Assembly (NCBI GenBank): GCA_950295325.1
Contig: OX485804.1
Coordinates: 34,534,001-34,598,000, forward strand
Source: Polytrichum commune
Lineage: Eukaryota; Streptophyta; Polytrichopsida; Polytrichales; Polytrichaceae
Direction: 5' to 3'
DNA: 64,000 nt
Shown: positions 42,126 to 54,898 of the stretch, in pieces
How the letters are laid out: the number at the start of each line of letters is the position of its first letter
Numbering within the stretch: position 1 is the stretch's first letter
The notes under the pieces: generated by a model
Databases searched by the model: none
What the model was told of the DNA's origin: nothing
What the model saw: only the letters and a program-made list of their open reading frames with translations
Translations under genes and position numbers: made by a program

Positions 42126-45100
42126 TGAGATCCTTGAGCTCAATTGGACGCTTAGCAATCATAAGGTGATGCAACTAGGAAAGAGGGTGACAAGTTAGGT
42201 ATATGAAAGTTTGTCTGTTAGAATTAACCTGGATCCAAGAGAAAGAATCAATGAGAATGTTCACACAAATTCGGTCCAAAAATAGCAACTTGTGGAAACT
42301 GGAGAGTGCAACCTCGACTTCGAATCCACGAGGTAGCGATCAACGAAGTCGGATGATCGACCGTAAGCTCAGAAAAAGCATAAGCCTCAAAACTCCAACC
42401 ACAACAAAGATGGAGGCCGAGAATGAAATTCCTCCATAAGAATCAGATTGAAATGTTTTTGGTTTTCCAAGAAATACAAGAAATTGACGATGATGACGAA
42501 GAAGAAGAAGATGATGATGATGAAGAAGGAAGGAAGGAAGGAAGGGTTTAAAGGTGATGTTAATGTACAAGGTCTGTGACAAGTACTGAATTAGTTCCAC
42601 CCGAATTACAGCGCAAGTAGCTCAAGAATTTGGAGAAAATTTGAAGAATCGTGGACATGTTCGGAGGCAGTTTGAAGAGCAGAGGGAAGGAAGTGGGAAC
42701 ACTTCAAACGTATCGATGCCTCCGACAAGCGCCCTTCTCTCTCCTATGTGGTATGGATGAATGAAACAGTCGAGTGGATGGATGTGGATGACTTCTGATG
42801 CCAAAAGTGTTCTTAAGAACTTTAATTCATGCGTTATACGTGTCACAATTTGTTGTTTTTTATGATGGAAGAAGTTTGAACTTAGGTTTCTCAACAAATA
42901 TCCTGAAAAGAATGAAAGGAGAACTACATCATGGGATGATTTGGGTGAACCAACCCATACACTCCATACACTCGTTCCTTGTTGGATGCCTAAACCCTTG
43001 CCTCCAAGGAACCAGCGTACAGGTTGGTTCGCCCCAGCCATCATGGTATAGGGTCATCCCTCGATTCTTACATTTACATATAGAAATGCCTTCATCTTTC
43101 CCAATAAACGGCTATTGAGTTTATATGGGTGCCATACTCTTTGTGAGAGGCTTTGGGGGAAGGGAGCTTGGCTGACACAAAGTTTGTGGCCAATTGGAAG
43201 AGAGATGGGGGAAGTAGACGGGAAGAAAAAAAGAAAAAGAACATCAATGTTTTAACACTAACATGTGATCTCCATTTATCACTACCAGCTCATAGCCATG
43301 TGGTTATGGGGGACATGAGTGGTTTTTGTGCCTTTTTTATAGGTGGACTGTGAGGAATGGGGAGGATATATATTTTTCTTTGAATGAGGCTTATCTAGGG
43401 TAGTAATGTATTGTTAGGTGTTCAACAAGTGGCTTTCTCTCCTTGAGACAAGCACATGCTTAGTAAGGGTGGTGCTCCACACCAAAACCTACCTTCAAGT
43501 AATTGATCTTTGGTTGGTTCAAATGATGATATTTCCTTCAAATCTTGTTTTTTTTTTCACCCAAAAAAATCTATCTTGTAGAGCTTCTTGACCTATTTCT
43601 ATAGACACCAAGATTGCTTCCTAACTCTTATTCATTTAGACGTAGTGACCATTCAAAGATCAATTGCTCTTCGTGTTTTTTTTTTTTTTTCTCCTCTTAT
43701 AGTTGGAATTAAGAAGTGCAATTTGGCTCTTTGGATTTGCATTCTCACTAGCTCTCATTGGTCTATACCTTACACACAACTAAGTGCAAAAAAAAAAAAA
43801 TGAGAACATAATGAGTGGTTGAAGACTCAAAAGGAGTTGTGTTGTTACAAGAGCTCACCCATACAAGATGCCACCTCACCTTATGCTTTTTTGGATTTGG
43901 GCCTTGGGGGTAAGTAAATGATGGGAGCAGAGAGCTCACTAAAATGAAAATGTAAACGATTTTACAGTCTAAAAAGCCAAAAGGCTTATGGGACTAAATG
44001 TACATCAAGAAGGTGTCAAAAAGGCTAATTCCTTAGAGTAGTGGAGTGCAGTGGGCTCAATAAGAGGGAGATTGTCCAACTTGATGGTGCAATTAGAAGA
44101 AAGACTTGAAACTAACTAGCATCCTATTTTGAATAGGGAAGGAAACCTATCTTTATTGAAGTTAGAGGGGACACCGCAATACAAAGCATGCCTCACTTTC
44201 AACTCCATTTTTAGAAAATGTTTGGTATAATATTTTATCCCTAGGCATTGGGATAGTTGACCACTGGCCAATTTCATTGGCAAGTGATAATTTGAGTTGC
44301 AATAAGGAACAATAATTTTTCTTTGGCACTATCAATACCCCATCACATATATGTACAATCAATAAGCTAGGCTATCAATAAATCATTCAACTAAGTTTTG
44401 ATAAATATAGTCTAGGTTAGCATTTTGGATCACACACCTATATCGACATTTTTGATGAAGCCATTTTTTACAAGTGTCACTCTATGCATAACAATTAGGG
44501 GAATCATGTAGTGTTCTAGCGCAAATGGACAATTCTTAGTTTGTCTAAGAATCATTCCAATTGGGCATACTCCTTAGTAGATGGGACAAGGTTACATATC
44601 CAAAGATAGGTTAAGACAAGGTGTCAGCTAATGAGACTTTGCCACTTGACTAGCTTGGTATTCATGCATGCAAAAAAAACCCCAATTCTTGGAAATCTAT
44701 ACTTGAAGCAAGAATAAAGAGGGAATGTCCTTAAAGTGCTTGATATTGTTATGTAAGAGCATGTTCACATGTTATTAATATAGGGCCCCAACGGGACAAT
44801 GCCAAGTTTAGCCTCGAAGTTGGACCCACATGTCAGGCCAATTGCTATTATACCACTCGCGGGGCCCGGAAAGCACTCCAAGCTGCAATAGCTTGGGTCT
44901 ATTGCAACCCAACTTCCAACTCCTTTATAAGAGAATCTACTATCAAAACCTCGCAATCTTTGATCAAATAGAATCTAAGCCTCAACTATTTCTACGTAAA
45001 ACCTTGTGTATTGTAAGATATTAGTTTTGATCACAAGATCCACAATTTATGAAGTTTATAGATTTATAGATTTATCCACGATTTATAGAGTGAACGTGTG

Positions 45101-47685
45101 GGACATATCGTGAAACTTATCCTCTCTAAAATAAAGTTACTTGATTTAGCACCCTTTTATGTTTGCGTTTGGTGTACAACATGTGAACATACCCTTAGTA
45201 ATCATGCATTGCTTAGAACATAACATACCTAAGCTTAACCATGTAAAATCAAAAGTTCCAAAATGGTTAAGAGGTTGAAGTACTAGGTAATTAACTCCAA
45301 AGATCAACCCACACTACCTAAATGACCAATTTCAATGTAAGGTATATGGGTCTTAAATAGTTAATTCAACTAGTCCACTTCTTCTTGGATATGAAACACA
45401 TGATGGTTAGCAAATCCAAATCGAGACCATAGCCAATTTCCTTATAATATTAAACTCATGAATATCTTATCATTGTCAAAGTGAAGATTCTCAATTATGT
45501 TGATTGTTGAGAATAGAATGGCTATCATATTTTGAGCATGCAGTCCAATCCCTTTTAAACACACGTCTTTTTAGTAACCATTAATGGAGACACACCAAAC
45601 CACATACCACTCAAATGATAGGTGAGCTAATAAGAAAGTAACTGAATAAGAGGTATCTACTTTAGTCCCCCTCTGTGGAGAGGAAAGAACAATGTAAGAA
45701 GATCTCATTGTACATCCTCCTCCTCCTCCCTTCTTCTTTGCAAAGAATAGTATACTAGTGTGCATAAAGTCATAAATATCCGTTGTGGAGCTAAGCCACA
45801 TGTATACATGGGGTTCGTCGTATGTCTTGCAAAGCCACATGTATGCTTTTGACTTTCCAAAGTTTTTGCAAAGTGGCCATTTGTTATCTTTTGAAATGCA
45901 AATGAGGGCCCCCACTTGGTCTAAGCTTATCTATTACACAGTACATTGGTCATTCATACACATTCTAGCACTTTCGAAATTTGGGAGCCCAGGTTTCAAC
46001 TCAATGGATGCGGAGAACTGACCGCGAGTAACAGATGAACCGGTTGAGTTTGAGAAATAATTGATTGAAGTTCAATATTTAAGGAAAATTACCAATCATT
46101 TTAGAGGAATCTATGGAATATACCTCAAATTAATACAGAAACAACCAAAAGATCACAACATAGTAACAGGTTGGACTTGGAAGCACTAGGATTTTGACCT
46201 ATTATGCCCAAAAATCTCCACCAGACACTGTTCCAATTCAATATAAATTTGAACTCCAACTTTTGACGTGCTTCACAATATGCATGGCAATACTCAACTC
46301 AAACAGGTCTTTGGTGCTAGTAATTCTGGTAATTACACATTAAAATAAAAATAAAAATTGGGCTATGTATATTTCATAGAGTTTTCATAGTAGGTTGTGT
46401 TGCCTGACTCCACTGCCTCCAAGTCTATTATTTTACACCAATGCTAATATCAATGCTGTTGTCAATTGTAGATCATATACAAATCTTTCAAGGTCACTAA
46501 TTCAAGCTTTCCCGTTGTTGTGTAATTTGCATGCGGTACACAGCCTACATCATTTTTACAGGACCTGACACTTTGTATTTCAAGTGCCTAATTGATCGAC
46601 AACATGTTTGAACACATGCATCAGAGACTGCAAATATATATCATGTCTCTGGTAAGTATCCCAGTGACATATCCTGAGCTTTTTTTTCACATCTATTTCA
46701 TTGTAATTCTATGCACATGAAAATTTGACCAAAAATAAGTCAATCAATAAAACTGTGATTTTGGAGGTGCAAACCAACAAATACATGTAGGCACCACAAA
46801 AGAGGCAATCAACAGGCTAGTATAATGTGCTGCTTGTGTTGCAAGATTTAGATGATTTCCATCTAGGTCATGTGGATCACCATTACTTGAGAATGACATT
46901 GTCATGTGAAAGAGCCCGAGGTGCACTCATCCCCAGAAATACAAAAGTAGGATCTTCATCACCCAGGTGGGCTACTGCGGAACATATTATTGTATAATCT
47001 GCAAGCAAATAACCCTCAATTAGTATGATTTTGAACATAGTAACTGACTGTCAATGAAAATTTGGAAAAAACAATTTATTATTATTTTAATTTGAAAATA
47101 GAACTTACTTCCCACCATTTGCTAACCTCAAAACCTGCCTCTTACCTTTTGTCACATAGCTGATTGCACAACAACCTTGATGCCCTTGATCGCAGACGAT
47201 GAAATATTTGTCAAATGTAGAAGTACAAAGATTTCCCAACCCCACCAAGTTGGCTGAACACTTGTCTCAATCAGGTTTACTCCTCTGTACAAGAAACATA
47301 CTGTCATTGGGCTTCACTCTACCTTAAAGCTTGTGTTTCGTAAATCCATATAAGGTGCGGGCATCCTTGAAGACATTGGCTGAATTAGGTCTCCTGTCCT
47401 CCCACAATAGTGGTTTTTGATGTTAAGTGACCATATTCAAGAATTGCTACGAATAGGTGAGTAAAAATTTGGAGTTCATGGAATGTAGTGGGGAGGTTAA
47501 CATAAAGATCAATTGGGGTTGTATGGAAAACCACTTGACCTTTTTAGACCTACTACCATTAAGTGAAGTTTAGAGAAGTTGGAACACCACCCGGGAGGCC
47601 ATAAGAGAATGTAGTACCTAGTTTGTGAATAGTTTTTGCCATTGACAGCATCAAAGGAATAAAGCTCGAAGTTGTATTGGTAGGT
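42126..47685. other. Gene-poor intergenic region
   Basis: No recognisable gene. It contains a low-complexity GAT/GAA/GGAA tract at about 42485-42545, T-runs near 43540 and 43675, an A-run near 43790, and a copy of dispersed repeat R1 at about 46028-46230. Short frames such as 42622-43044 (minus) and 44830-45024 (plus) have no domain or exon context. The first few hundred bases probably hold the dehydrogenase promoter. Confidence 0.5.
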
Positions 47686-50600
47686 CTACTTGGGTTTTGG
47701 GAAGAAGTCACTGATGGTAGGGCGCTTTGCGGGTCGCGGTGGATTTAATTTAAGCGAATCCCGAAGCTCCTTCTGTATATCTGGTGGAAGTTGTGATAGA
47801 ACCTCTTCATCAATCTCATCTTGCTTGTACTCCCAGCTGTTGTTCACAACCCTCTTCAAATTTTTTTGTGCTTGCCTCGCCGAATCTCGCTGCCAGAAAT
47901 CCTTCAACTTCGACGACGCAGCAGGTTTGCTTGTTGACCCTGATGATGCAAGTTGTTGAGATTTCTGCGTCTTTGCAGACACCTTAGACGGTGGAAATGA
48001 TATCTGTGGCTGAATTGTTCGAGAAGAATTCAGTTGAATTTCGGCCTCGGATCTCAAAAGTGGCACATCTTCGTCTTCTGTATTCTTATTTTCCATTTGC
48101 ACTGCATTGAGATCAACAGAGTTGGATTCTCGTTCTGCGATCCCTTCTCCAGCAGTTTCAGTTGTAAACCCCATATCCCTCTCAGGTAACTCTTTTAGAT
48201 CTTCCAAACAACCTCCAGATTCCTGTCTTCTAAAACCCACCTCTTCAAATTGCAAAAGCAATGAAGCCTCCACTGGAGAGCATTGTATCAAACCCAACTC
48301 CAAATCACCAGGAGCTCCTGAAGTAGTGGCAATACTTGTAGTTGGAGTTTCCTGAACTAGGATTTCTTTAACACTAGATTTACCATGTGCTACAGTATCT
48401 GACAAATGGAGCTCGCTCTTACGCCGAATAGGACTACCGATGCTACCAAAGTTTGGAGTACAAGTCACGATTTCACCTTCAGAAGAAGTTCGATCATCAC
48501 ATGCGGTGGTGAACATTTTTGTTCCCAAAACATCCTGGTCCTGAATGTCATCACCTTCCTTGACGATTTCTTTAGCTTGATCATGTTGTTGTAAAATTCC
48601 ATCATGTGATAATTCTTCCAGCCCATGAATCGAAGATGCTGTTGTGGAGCTGGATTTACCATCGAATACTTCTTTTACTGCAACTGAATTGGGAGGATAG
48701 GCAATGTCTTGTAGAGACTCTAGCATATCTGAGGATGAAGAAACAGGAGGTGATCCGGGAGGAGACCGATTCATCTGTCCTGGTGCTGAGAAGAAGCTTG
48801 TAATAGGGTTTACTCCCTGTCAAGCACACAACATATCGTGAATATAGATGTAGAGGCAATTAAGTTATCCTTTGACTCAAGGGGACGTTTCGCCGGGAGT
48901 TTGTCCCCTATGATTTCCCATTGCTTGTTTAACTTACAAAATCAATGATTTCTTTCCACTTGTAGTGCATGCTCGGAGGTAGTGTTTGAATTTGAATACA
49001 AGAGCAAGCTATTTCACTTTATTGAGGGTCAAACTCAATTTAGCACCTCTTGGCAAGCCCAAATAAGTTTGACCCTCAATGAACCGAAAAATAATGTTCT
49101 TTGTCCAAATCTCTACACTACCTCCGAGCATGTACCAAAAAACTTACCGATTATGAAAGGTGTTGTATGCAAATCAACCAACTCCCAACCAAAAGTCCCA
49201 TTGAGTTAGAGGACAATTAATTGCATCAACTTTGTCTAATGAACCCTAATCCCTAAACCCTGAACAACTTTGCAGTTGAATCTTGTAACCAGTTTGATTT
49301 CGTTGACCTCAACTCCTGTAAATTCTAGTAGTCCTTAGAAGTTCTTGAGCCCAACAGATTTTAAATTGCACCTAATATCTCAATATGTCTTGGCAATCCA
49401 ATGTAAGGAAAACACACCGTAGGTACTGCGGACATGCCACTTGCTCCGATAGAAAGTGACGTGACTGCCCATCTGCAACTGTTCTTGCCAGCGGTCCCCT
49501 TCACAGGTGAAAGATTTTGGTTCGGAGGACAAAAGTCTCGCAGACCACGTTCAAAGAGAACACGAGCGTCTGCGAGAACTTTATCTTTTCCGTACCTGAA
49601 GGGGCATGATTTTGAGGGGAACTTTCGAACAGGCTGAGTCCCTCCTCGCTGCATCCAGCTAACCACACATGTTCATGATTCCTCGGAGAGGCAACAAATA
49701 AAGAGAAACCTCACTGATACCTATCTGTTCAAAACATTTTCAGCAAATGGCTGAAAAATTGAGTGCTTGTATCAACTTCAAGGAAAACAGTGAGATGTCT
49801 TATGATTTATTGCCTACCAAGTGAACGGCTGCGTGAAAGACAAGAAGTCGAGGCGTTCGGTTGTTCATTTCCAAATCCAAATCAAGACGCTCTTGAAGCT
49901 CCTCACACATCTCTCCAAGCCAGTGCATAACCTGCAAGGTAGTGAACAATCCAAACACCAGCAAACCCGAATGAGTGACATAAGCACAACAAGAGACAAA
50001 AACTAAAGTTTGTTTAAAAAAGTAGGCTTCTCCTGGAGCCAGAAAATGAATCAGGCATTCTTAATTGGTGTAGTGAGTGTTCTCCTTAGATCAGCATCTT
50101 GGAGAGTACAAAATCGGCGAGATTCTTGCCACTTCACTATGCTTGGTAGTCATGCATGTAATCAAGGACATTGATTCGTGGATTTATTCTTGAATCTAGA
50201 ATAGAAGGGAGAACGTCCTGACATAAGCTTAAAAATGCTGTGAGCTTGAGAAGCAGTTCAGGGTATGACATCTACTTGCTCGTGTCTAATATACCACCCT
50301 TGTTTGAAGTTGTCAAAACTTGTCTTCAGTGGTTTCTAATAGTTCTTTTTATGGACTTGGCTTGATGTCAAGGCTGTTGATGACTCCTGGAATTGAGAGG
50401 CAAAGAACTGTACACAACAAAATGCTAATATGAAGGTAAAAAGTAGGAAAACTTCGAAATCTGTTCAAGAGTCACTGAAACTCACAGAACTCATGTCCTT
50501 GAGTGCTTTTGGGCCCGCAAACGTTTTTCCACAGCTATGGCTTTTGGGAAGCACACGACCCTTGACCTCATCGCCATTCTTACCACGCGCTATATTCCAT

Positions 50601-53600
50601 AACCAGGTGCTGCAGGACAAAGATGTGAGGAATAAGATGCAAACCTCTACTTTTTTTAACGTTTACACACAACTACTACTTGTAGGTGATGAGTGGGATT
50701 TGACCACAATGATCGTCACTCCTATTGTGCAATCCGTGGAGTGGAGACAAACAATTTATGAGTTCTAGTAGAAAGTTTGTTTAAGAGTGATTTCCTCCTA
50801 CAAATCCTCTCCCATGCTTTGGCCTTGTGGTTCTCTCCCCGCGCCACATAATAACTACAAACAGAATAGAACCAAAGTACATTACAACCATTGCAACTAC
50901 TCCCAACTACATCTTTTATCGTAGTTGGGCAAGGTAGAGTAGTTTCGGTTGTGGTTATCATCAATGCGGCTTACCCCTCATTAATGGAACCAAAAAATGT
51001 AAACCACAACTATCAATCGCCGGAATGGTGGTTGTGTGTAAACACCCCTTGAAGTAGCACAGTCATTAAAACAGTAGTGTAAACAAACATACCCAGTGTT
51101 GACACCATAAAGCTCTTGCAGCTTTGACTCTGTATACGGCAGCAAGTCACCGGGAGTTTTTACACCAAGATCTTCCTGCAGAGATTTTCCAAGCTTTCCT
51201 CCCAGCTGTCCACTACAAGCCACAAATTTCCACATGCACGCACATAATTACGGGGCACGAAACAAATTCAGCACAGCATTGGTTAAGTATCTATCTCCAA
51301 GATTGAGGTTTCTTAAGTGCAGCTAACATTCAACCCTGAACTAGCATAGCAGAGCCAGGAGATATTCACTCAGCCAAACAACTACAATGGTTGAATTCGA
51401 TAACCCTCCGACATGGAAACTGAGTGATGATTGATGTTTTTGTTGATGTATTTTATTAGAGCGACCGAAAACATGGAGTGTTGACAATGTGGCTCACATC
51501 TTTTTAAGTGGGAGTGATGCCAACAAGTTGGGTACATAAGATGATGGAATAACAGTTTGCTGTGCAGGCTTGTGCATACTGCTTGTGAGCTTCGCCAACA
51601 TCTGGTCACCCCTACGACAAAAAGGTGAATCTCTACTCGAAGATCTTACGGTGTCAGAAGTTGATGTCAATTTTTTAAAGAGACAGATAATTAATACTCA
51701 ATCTAAACAGGTTCCTTAACAACTGACACTCCCACTAATAGCAGTACATACATTTTCAACAAAGTTCTACAGAGTTGTTAAAGTTGCTTATTTATGCAAT
51801 CACTTCATTCATGCATTGAAGTGACGATTCATGACACACAGGTCCTTTACTTATCTCCTAAACTATGTGCAAGAATTTGAACTGAATCGACCACCTTTGC
51901 ATGTAATAGGAACATTCAACACGGACCTTGTTGTGACCTATGCCTGCTGAGCATGTGAATTGAGTCTCTGTCAGAACTGCCATACGAAGCTCTGCAACAA
52001 TGATGGCCCCACACGCAAGCAATGCATCGCTCCATGATGCATTTGCTTGACAAAGCCACTCACTCGTTGTCATGGCCTCACCACCACCCTTCAAAAAACG
52101 CAGTCACTTCAGCTGTGTGGTGTCCAAACCGTTCATGCAATTGTGGAAAAACAAAAGTCTACAGTAACTTCTAGATGAAACCAAAGGCAAGTTACATGTC
52201 TCTTGGTGATGCTTAAATCATCAGAGACAAGTACTATTTGTTATCCCTAACCTTGTAGAAGGCAATCACAAAGGTTTAGTCCATCAACCATCAACACCCT
52301 ATACCCCTAAAGCCTAAACCCTATCATAAATGGCACTGACGATCTCGACAAAAGGTTCAAATCACATAGATTCACCTCAAGATACTAACACAAATTCTAT
52401 AATAACAGCTAACTATTGCTTAGATGATCATAGACAAGAAGTAATAATTGTTACCACTAACTTCTGTGAATGGCAATCACAAAGGTTCAATCCATCAACC
52501 ATCAACACTATATCATAAATAAATGGCACCGATGATCTCCACAGAAGGTGCCTGCGAAATCACATAGACTCACCTCCAGTAACCCAAGTATGTGTGTTTT
52601 TCGAGCTTCCTCTGAAAGTGACTCAACTGGCACTGAACCTTCCTTGTTCAGCCTGGCAGCAGCAGCCTCAGTAATGTCCAAATACACCTCATCAATGGAT
52701 GCCCTCTCACAAATCCCACCCCTTGACAACACTGCCACAACCTGCAAACCTTAGCTCACAACTTTCAGTGGCAGGTAAACAAACCATCCTAAAAAGCTTG
52801 CACATGTTGTGATGATGATGTTCAACAAATAGTATCTCAAAACATGGAGGGCATGAGACCACAGAACAACTGATCAGTACAATTGATCTTGTAACTGAAA
52901 GCATCTGATCTGCTGTAAAACTGAACACACTTCTTGCACCAGCCTTAAAAAAAGAATCCATTTTTGTTGATGACCTAACCTCGGAGCCAGCGTCTCGGTA
53001 GGGATTAAGATATGCATGCCCATGGGCCATTGGAACTTGAACTAGCTCTATGTCTGGGCATGCTTTTTTGGCGTCATCACCCCTCATGTTCCTGGACTCA
53101 AAACAGCACAGGGTCAGAAATTCTACATCACTTAAGTTTTGGTGTAAGAGCAACAACTCCTATGCTCACTGAAAAATGATTCTCTCAAAAATCGGATTTC
53201 TAGGTTTGGAGGGCAAGGCAAGGTTTCTAGATTCTAGGGTTTAGGGTTTGGATTGCTCATGCCACCCACCCAGCTCAGATGTTTGCCAAATCCTTATTTC
53301 CGACCGATTATTGAGAGAGACACAACCCACTAAACCCCTTCCCACCCTCAAGAATTGGGTTTCAAAGGACTGGGCAGTGAAGGTTTATGATACATGTAAA
53401 TTTCATGTGTCACATGAGCTTGCTGCATTGACTCAAAACCATTTGTAAGCTTATTATTAAGGAAAACAGTATATAGTGACCATAGGAGTTGCTCTCTAAG
53501 ACTATTCTGTAGTGTTGCAAAGTGGACACTGGAACCAAAAGAAACACTGCAGATGTGACTGTGTTGCCCCTAAGAAGTGCTGCGGTGCTGTACATCATAA

Positions 53601-54169
53601 ATGAAATATGGTGTCAAACATCTCAAATTGTTACAAAGTCGCACCCTCTACAAGATGGATTACAGCTTTCTGTGAACAGAAGAAGAGCAGACTCAATCCC
53701 TTTACCTTGTAACTCCACATGCTCGAGCTTCATAGCTAACAGCTATGAGGCCTCCTCCCTTCCAGGGATTGAACTGCACCACAGCTACTGGCTTGCCACG
53801 AAGCTCAGGCCTCTTTCTCTGCTCCACTGTCACCTCCAAACCCCCTTAAGTGATACTACTACCCCAGTCATCACACCTTCATATCCAGCACATGTTCTAT
53901 TTCCAGGAAATAATGTGTTCACTCAAGCCGATCATTGACAAGGACAGAACATGAAACGGAGTGATTTTGAGTAGTGTGGAAGAAGCTACTACCAGATTTC
54001 AGAAGACTGCAGGAGACCTGTGTTAAATGTTCGATAAGAAAACTAGAAACAAAATCACTAACATCATCAAATGACGAGGGATGGAAGTGTCACCTTGGAC
54101 ATAGAAGCAGTCGAGATCCAGATGAGCAATGACACGGGTCTCGCTGGATTCCGGCCTGGCCACTGGCAT
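47686..54169 (-). CDS. POLH: DNA polymerase eta (Y-family translesion polymerase)
   Basis: The enzyme copies past UV photoproducts in the nucleus. Eleven minus-strand exons: 54094-54169, 53706-53826, 52980-53091, 52574-52741, 51927-52088, 51498-51601, 51093-51212, 50486-50609, 49818-49931, 49418-49648 and 47686-48816. Phases agree throughout, giving 820 residues, longer than the Arabidopsis protein mainly through the last exon. Motifs: HLDLDCFYVQ (metal Asp18), ELRGKPVAVVQ, AVSYEARACGV, SIDEVYLD (Asp120/Glu121), CSAGIGHNKMLAKL, QLGGKLG with LQELYGVNTG (helix-hairpin-helix region), and the little finger including FPSKSCPFRYG. The long acidic last exon holds a ubiquitin-binding motif (DEIDEEVLSQLPPDIQKEL, about 777-795) and two PCNA-interaction-like motifs, NPITSFF (447-453) and ISDFF (812-816). 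Both binding elements are expected for recruitment to stalled forks. Confidence 0.95.
48852..49226. mobile_element. Foldback MITE copy C, in polymerase eta intron 10
   Basis: Same family as the copies in dehydrogenase introns 2 and 4. The left end includes TCCTTTGACTCAAGGGGAC and the right end includes GTCCCATTGAGTTAGAGGA. The roughly 170-bp arms fold on TTGAGGGTCAAACTC and GAGGTAGTG-type blocks. It lies about 35 bp from the start of the last exon, near the acceptor. Confidence 0.7.
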
Positions 54170-54898
54170 CGTGGTGTCAAACTTTTCTCGTCTATGATGT
54201 TCTTCCGAGCTAACTTAACTCAGAAATATATAAAAATCTCCTATTTGCCTCCCCTGCAAGATCATTCGCGCTCAACAGCATCACTCATTCGATTCTTAAG
54301 AAGGCTTAGGTTAAGTCTGTGGATGTTACTGAATTAACCTGTAAAACCTCATGTTGAGAAATTCCTTCTCCCATAGGCGATAAAACAACACCTCAACAGC
54401 TGAAGATGGCAATCGAGAATTACACGATACTCAAAGCATTCCCTCGAGAATCAGGTGGCTTAAACCATCGAGGTCAGACATGTGATGCAAACCAAACATT
54501 TGAAGTTACCCATGGATTACCCTAATGAGTACTCTCCCAGGTCTGTGCCTTCTCAACTCCACTCTGTTATTCCATCACAAAAACTGGAAAACGCAGAAGC
54601 TCCGTAACTCACAGCAATAGAGGAGACAGACACTATGTATGATGTTCGTACAAGAAGAACGATAGATCAAGTAAGGTAAACAAGCTGGTTCTTCAATTCC
54701 AGGAGACTCCTAAAGACCTGGTCAAATAAAGTTTGCTTTTCACCCTAGAGGAAGAGAAAATAAAACTTTCTAAAGCTCCAAACCCTAAAAGGCACGGGCA
54801 TTTGTGTCCTATTGAAGTTCCCCGAAGCAGCCGTTACTGCTCAGACTACGATTGTTTTCCACTTCGGTTATCCTTTTCATTCAGCCAGGCTTGTGCAG
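54170..54898. promoter_or_regulatory. Shared intergenic region between divergent genes
   Basis: Polymerase eta starts at 54169 on the minus strand, and the protease gene begins on the plus strand at 54899 or 55311. The region contains no other recognisable gene, so both promoters must lie within about 0.7-1.1 kb. I could not identify a convincing TATA box for either. Confidence 0.5.
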
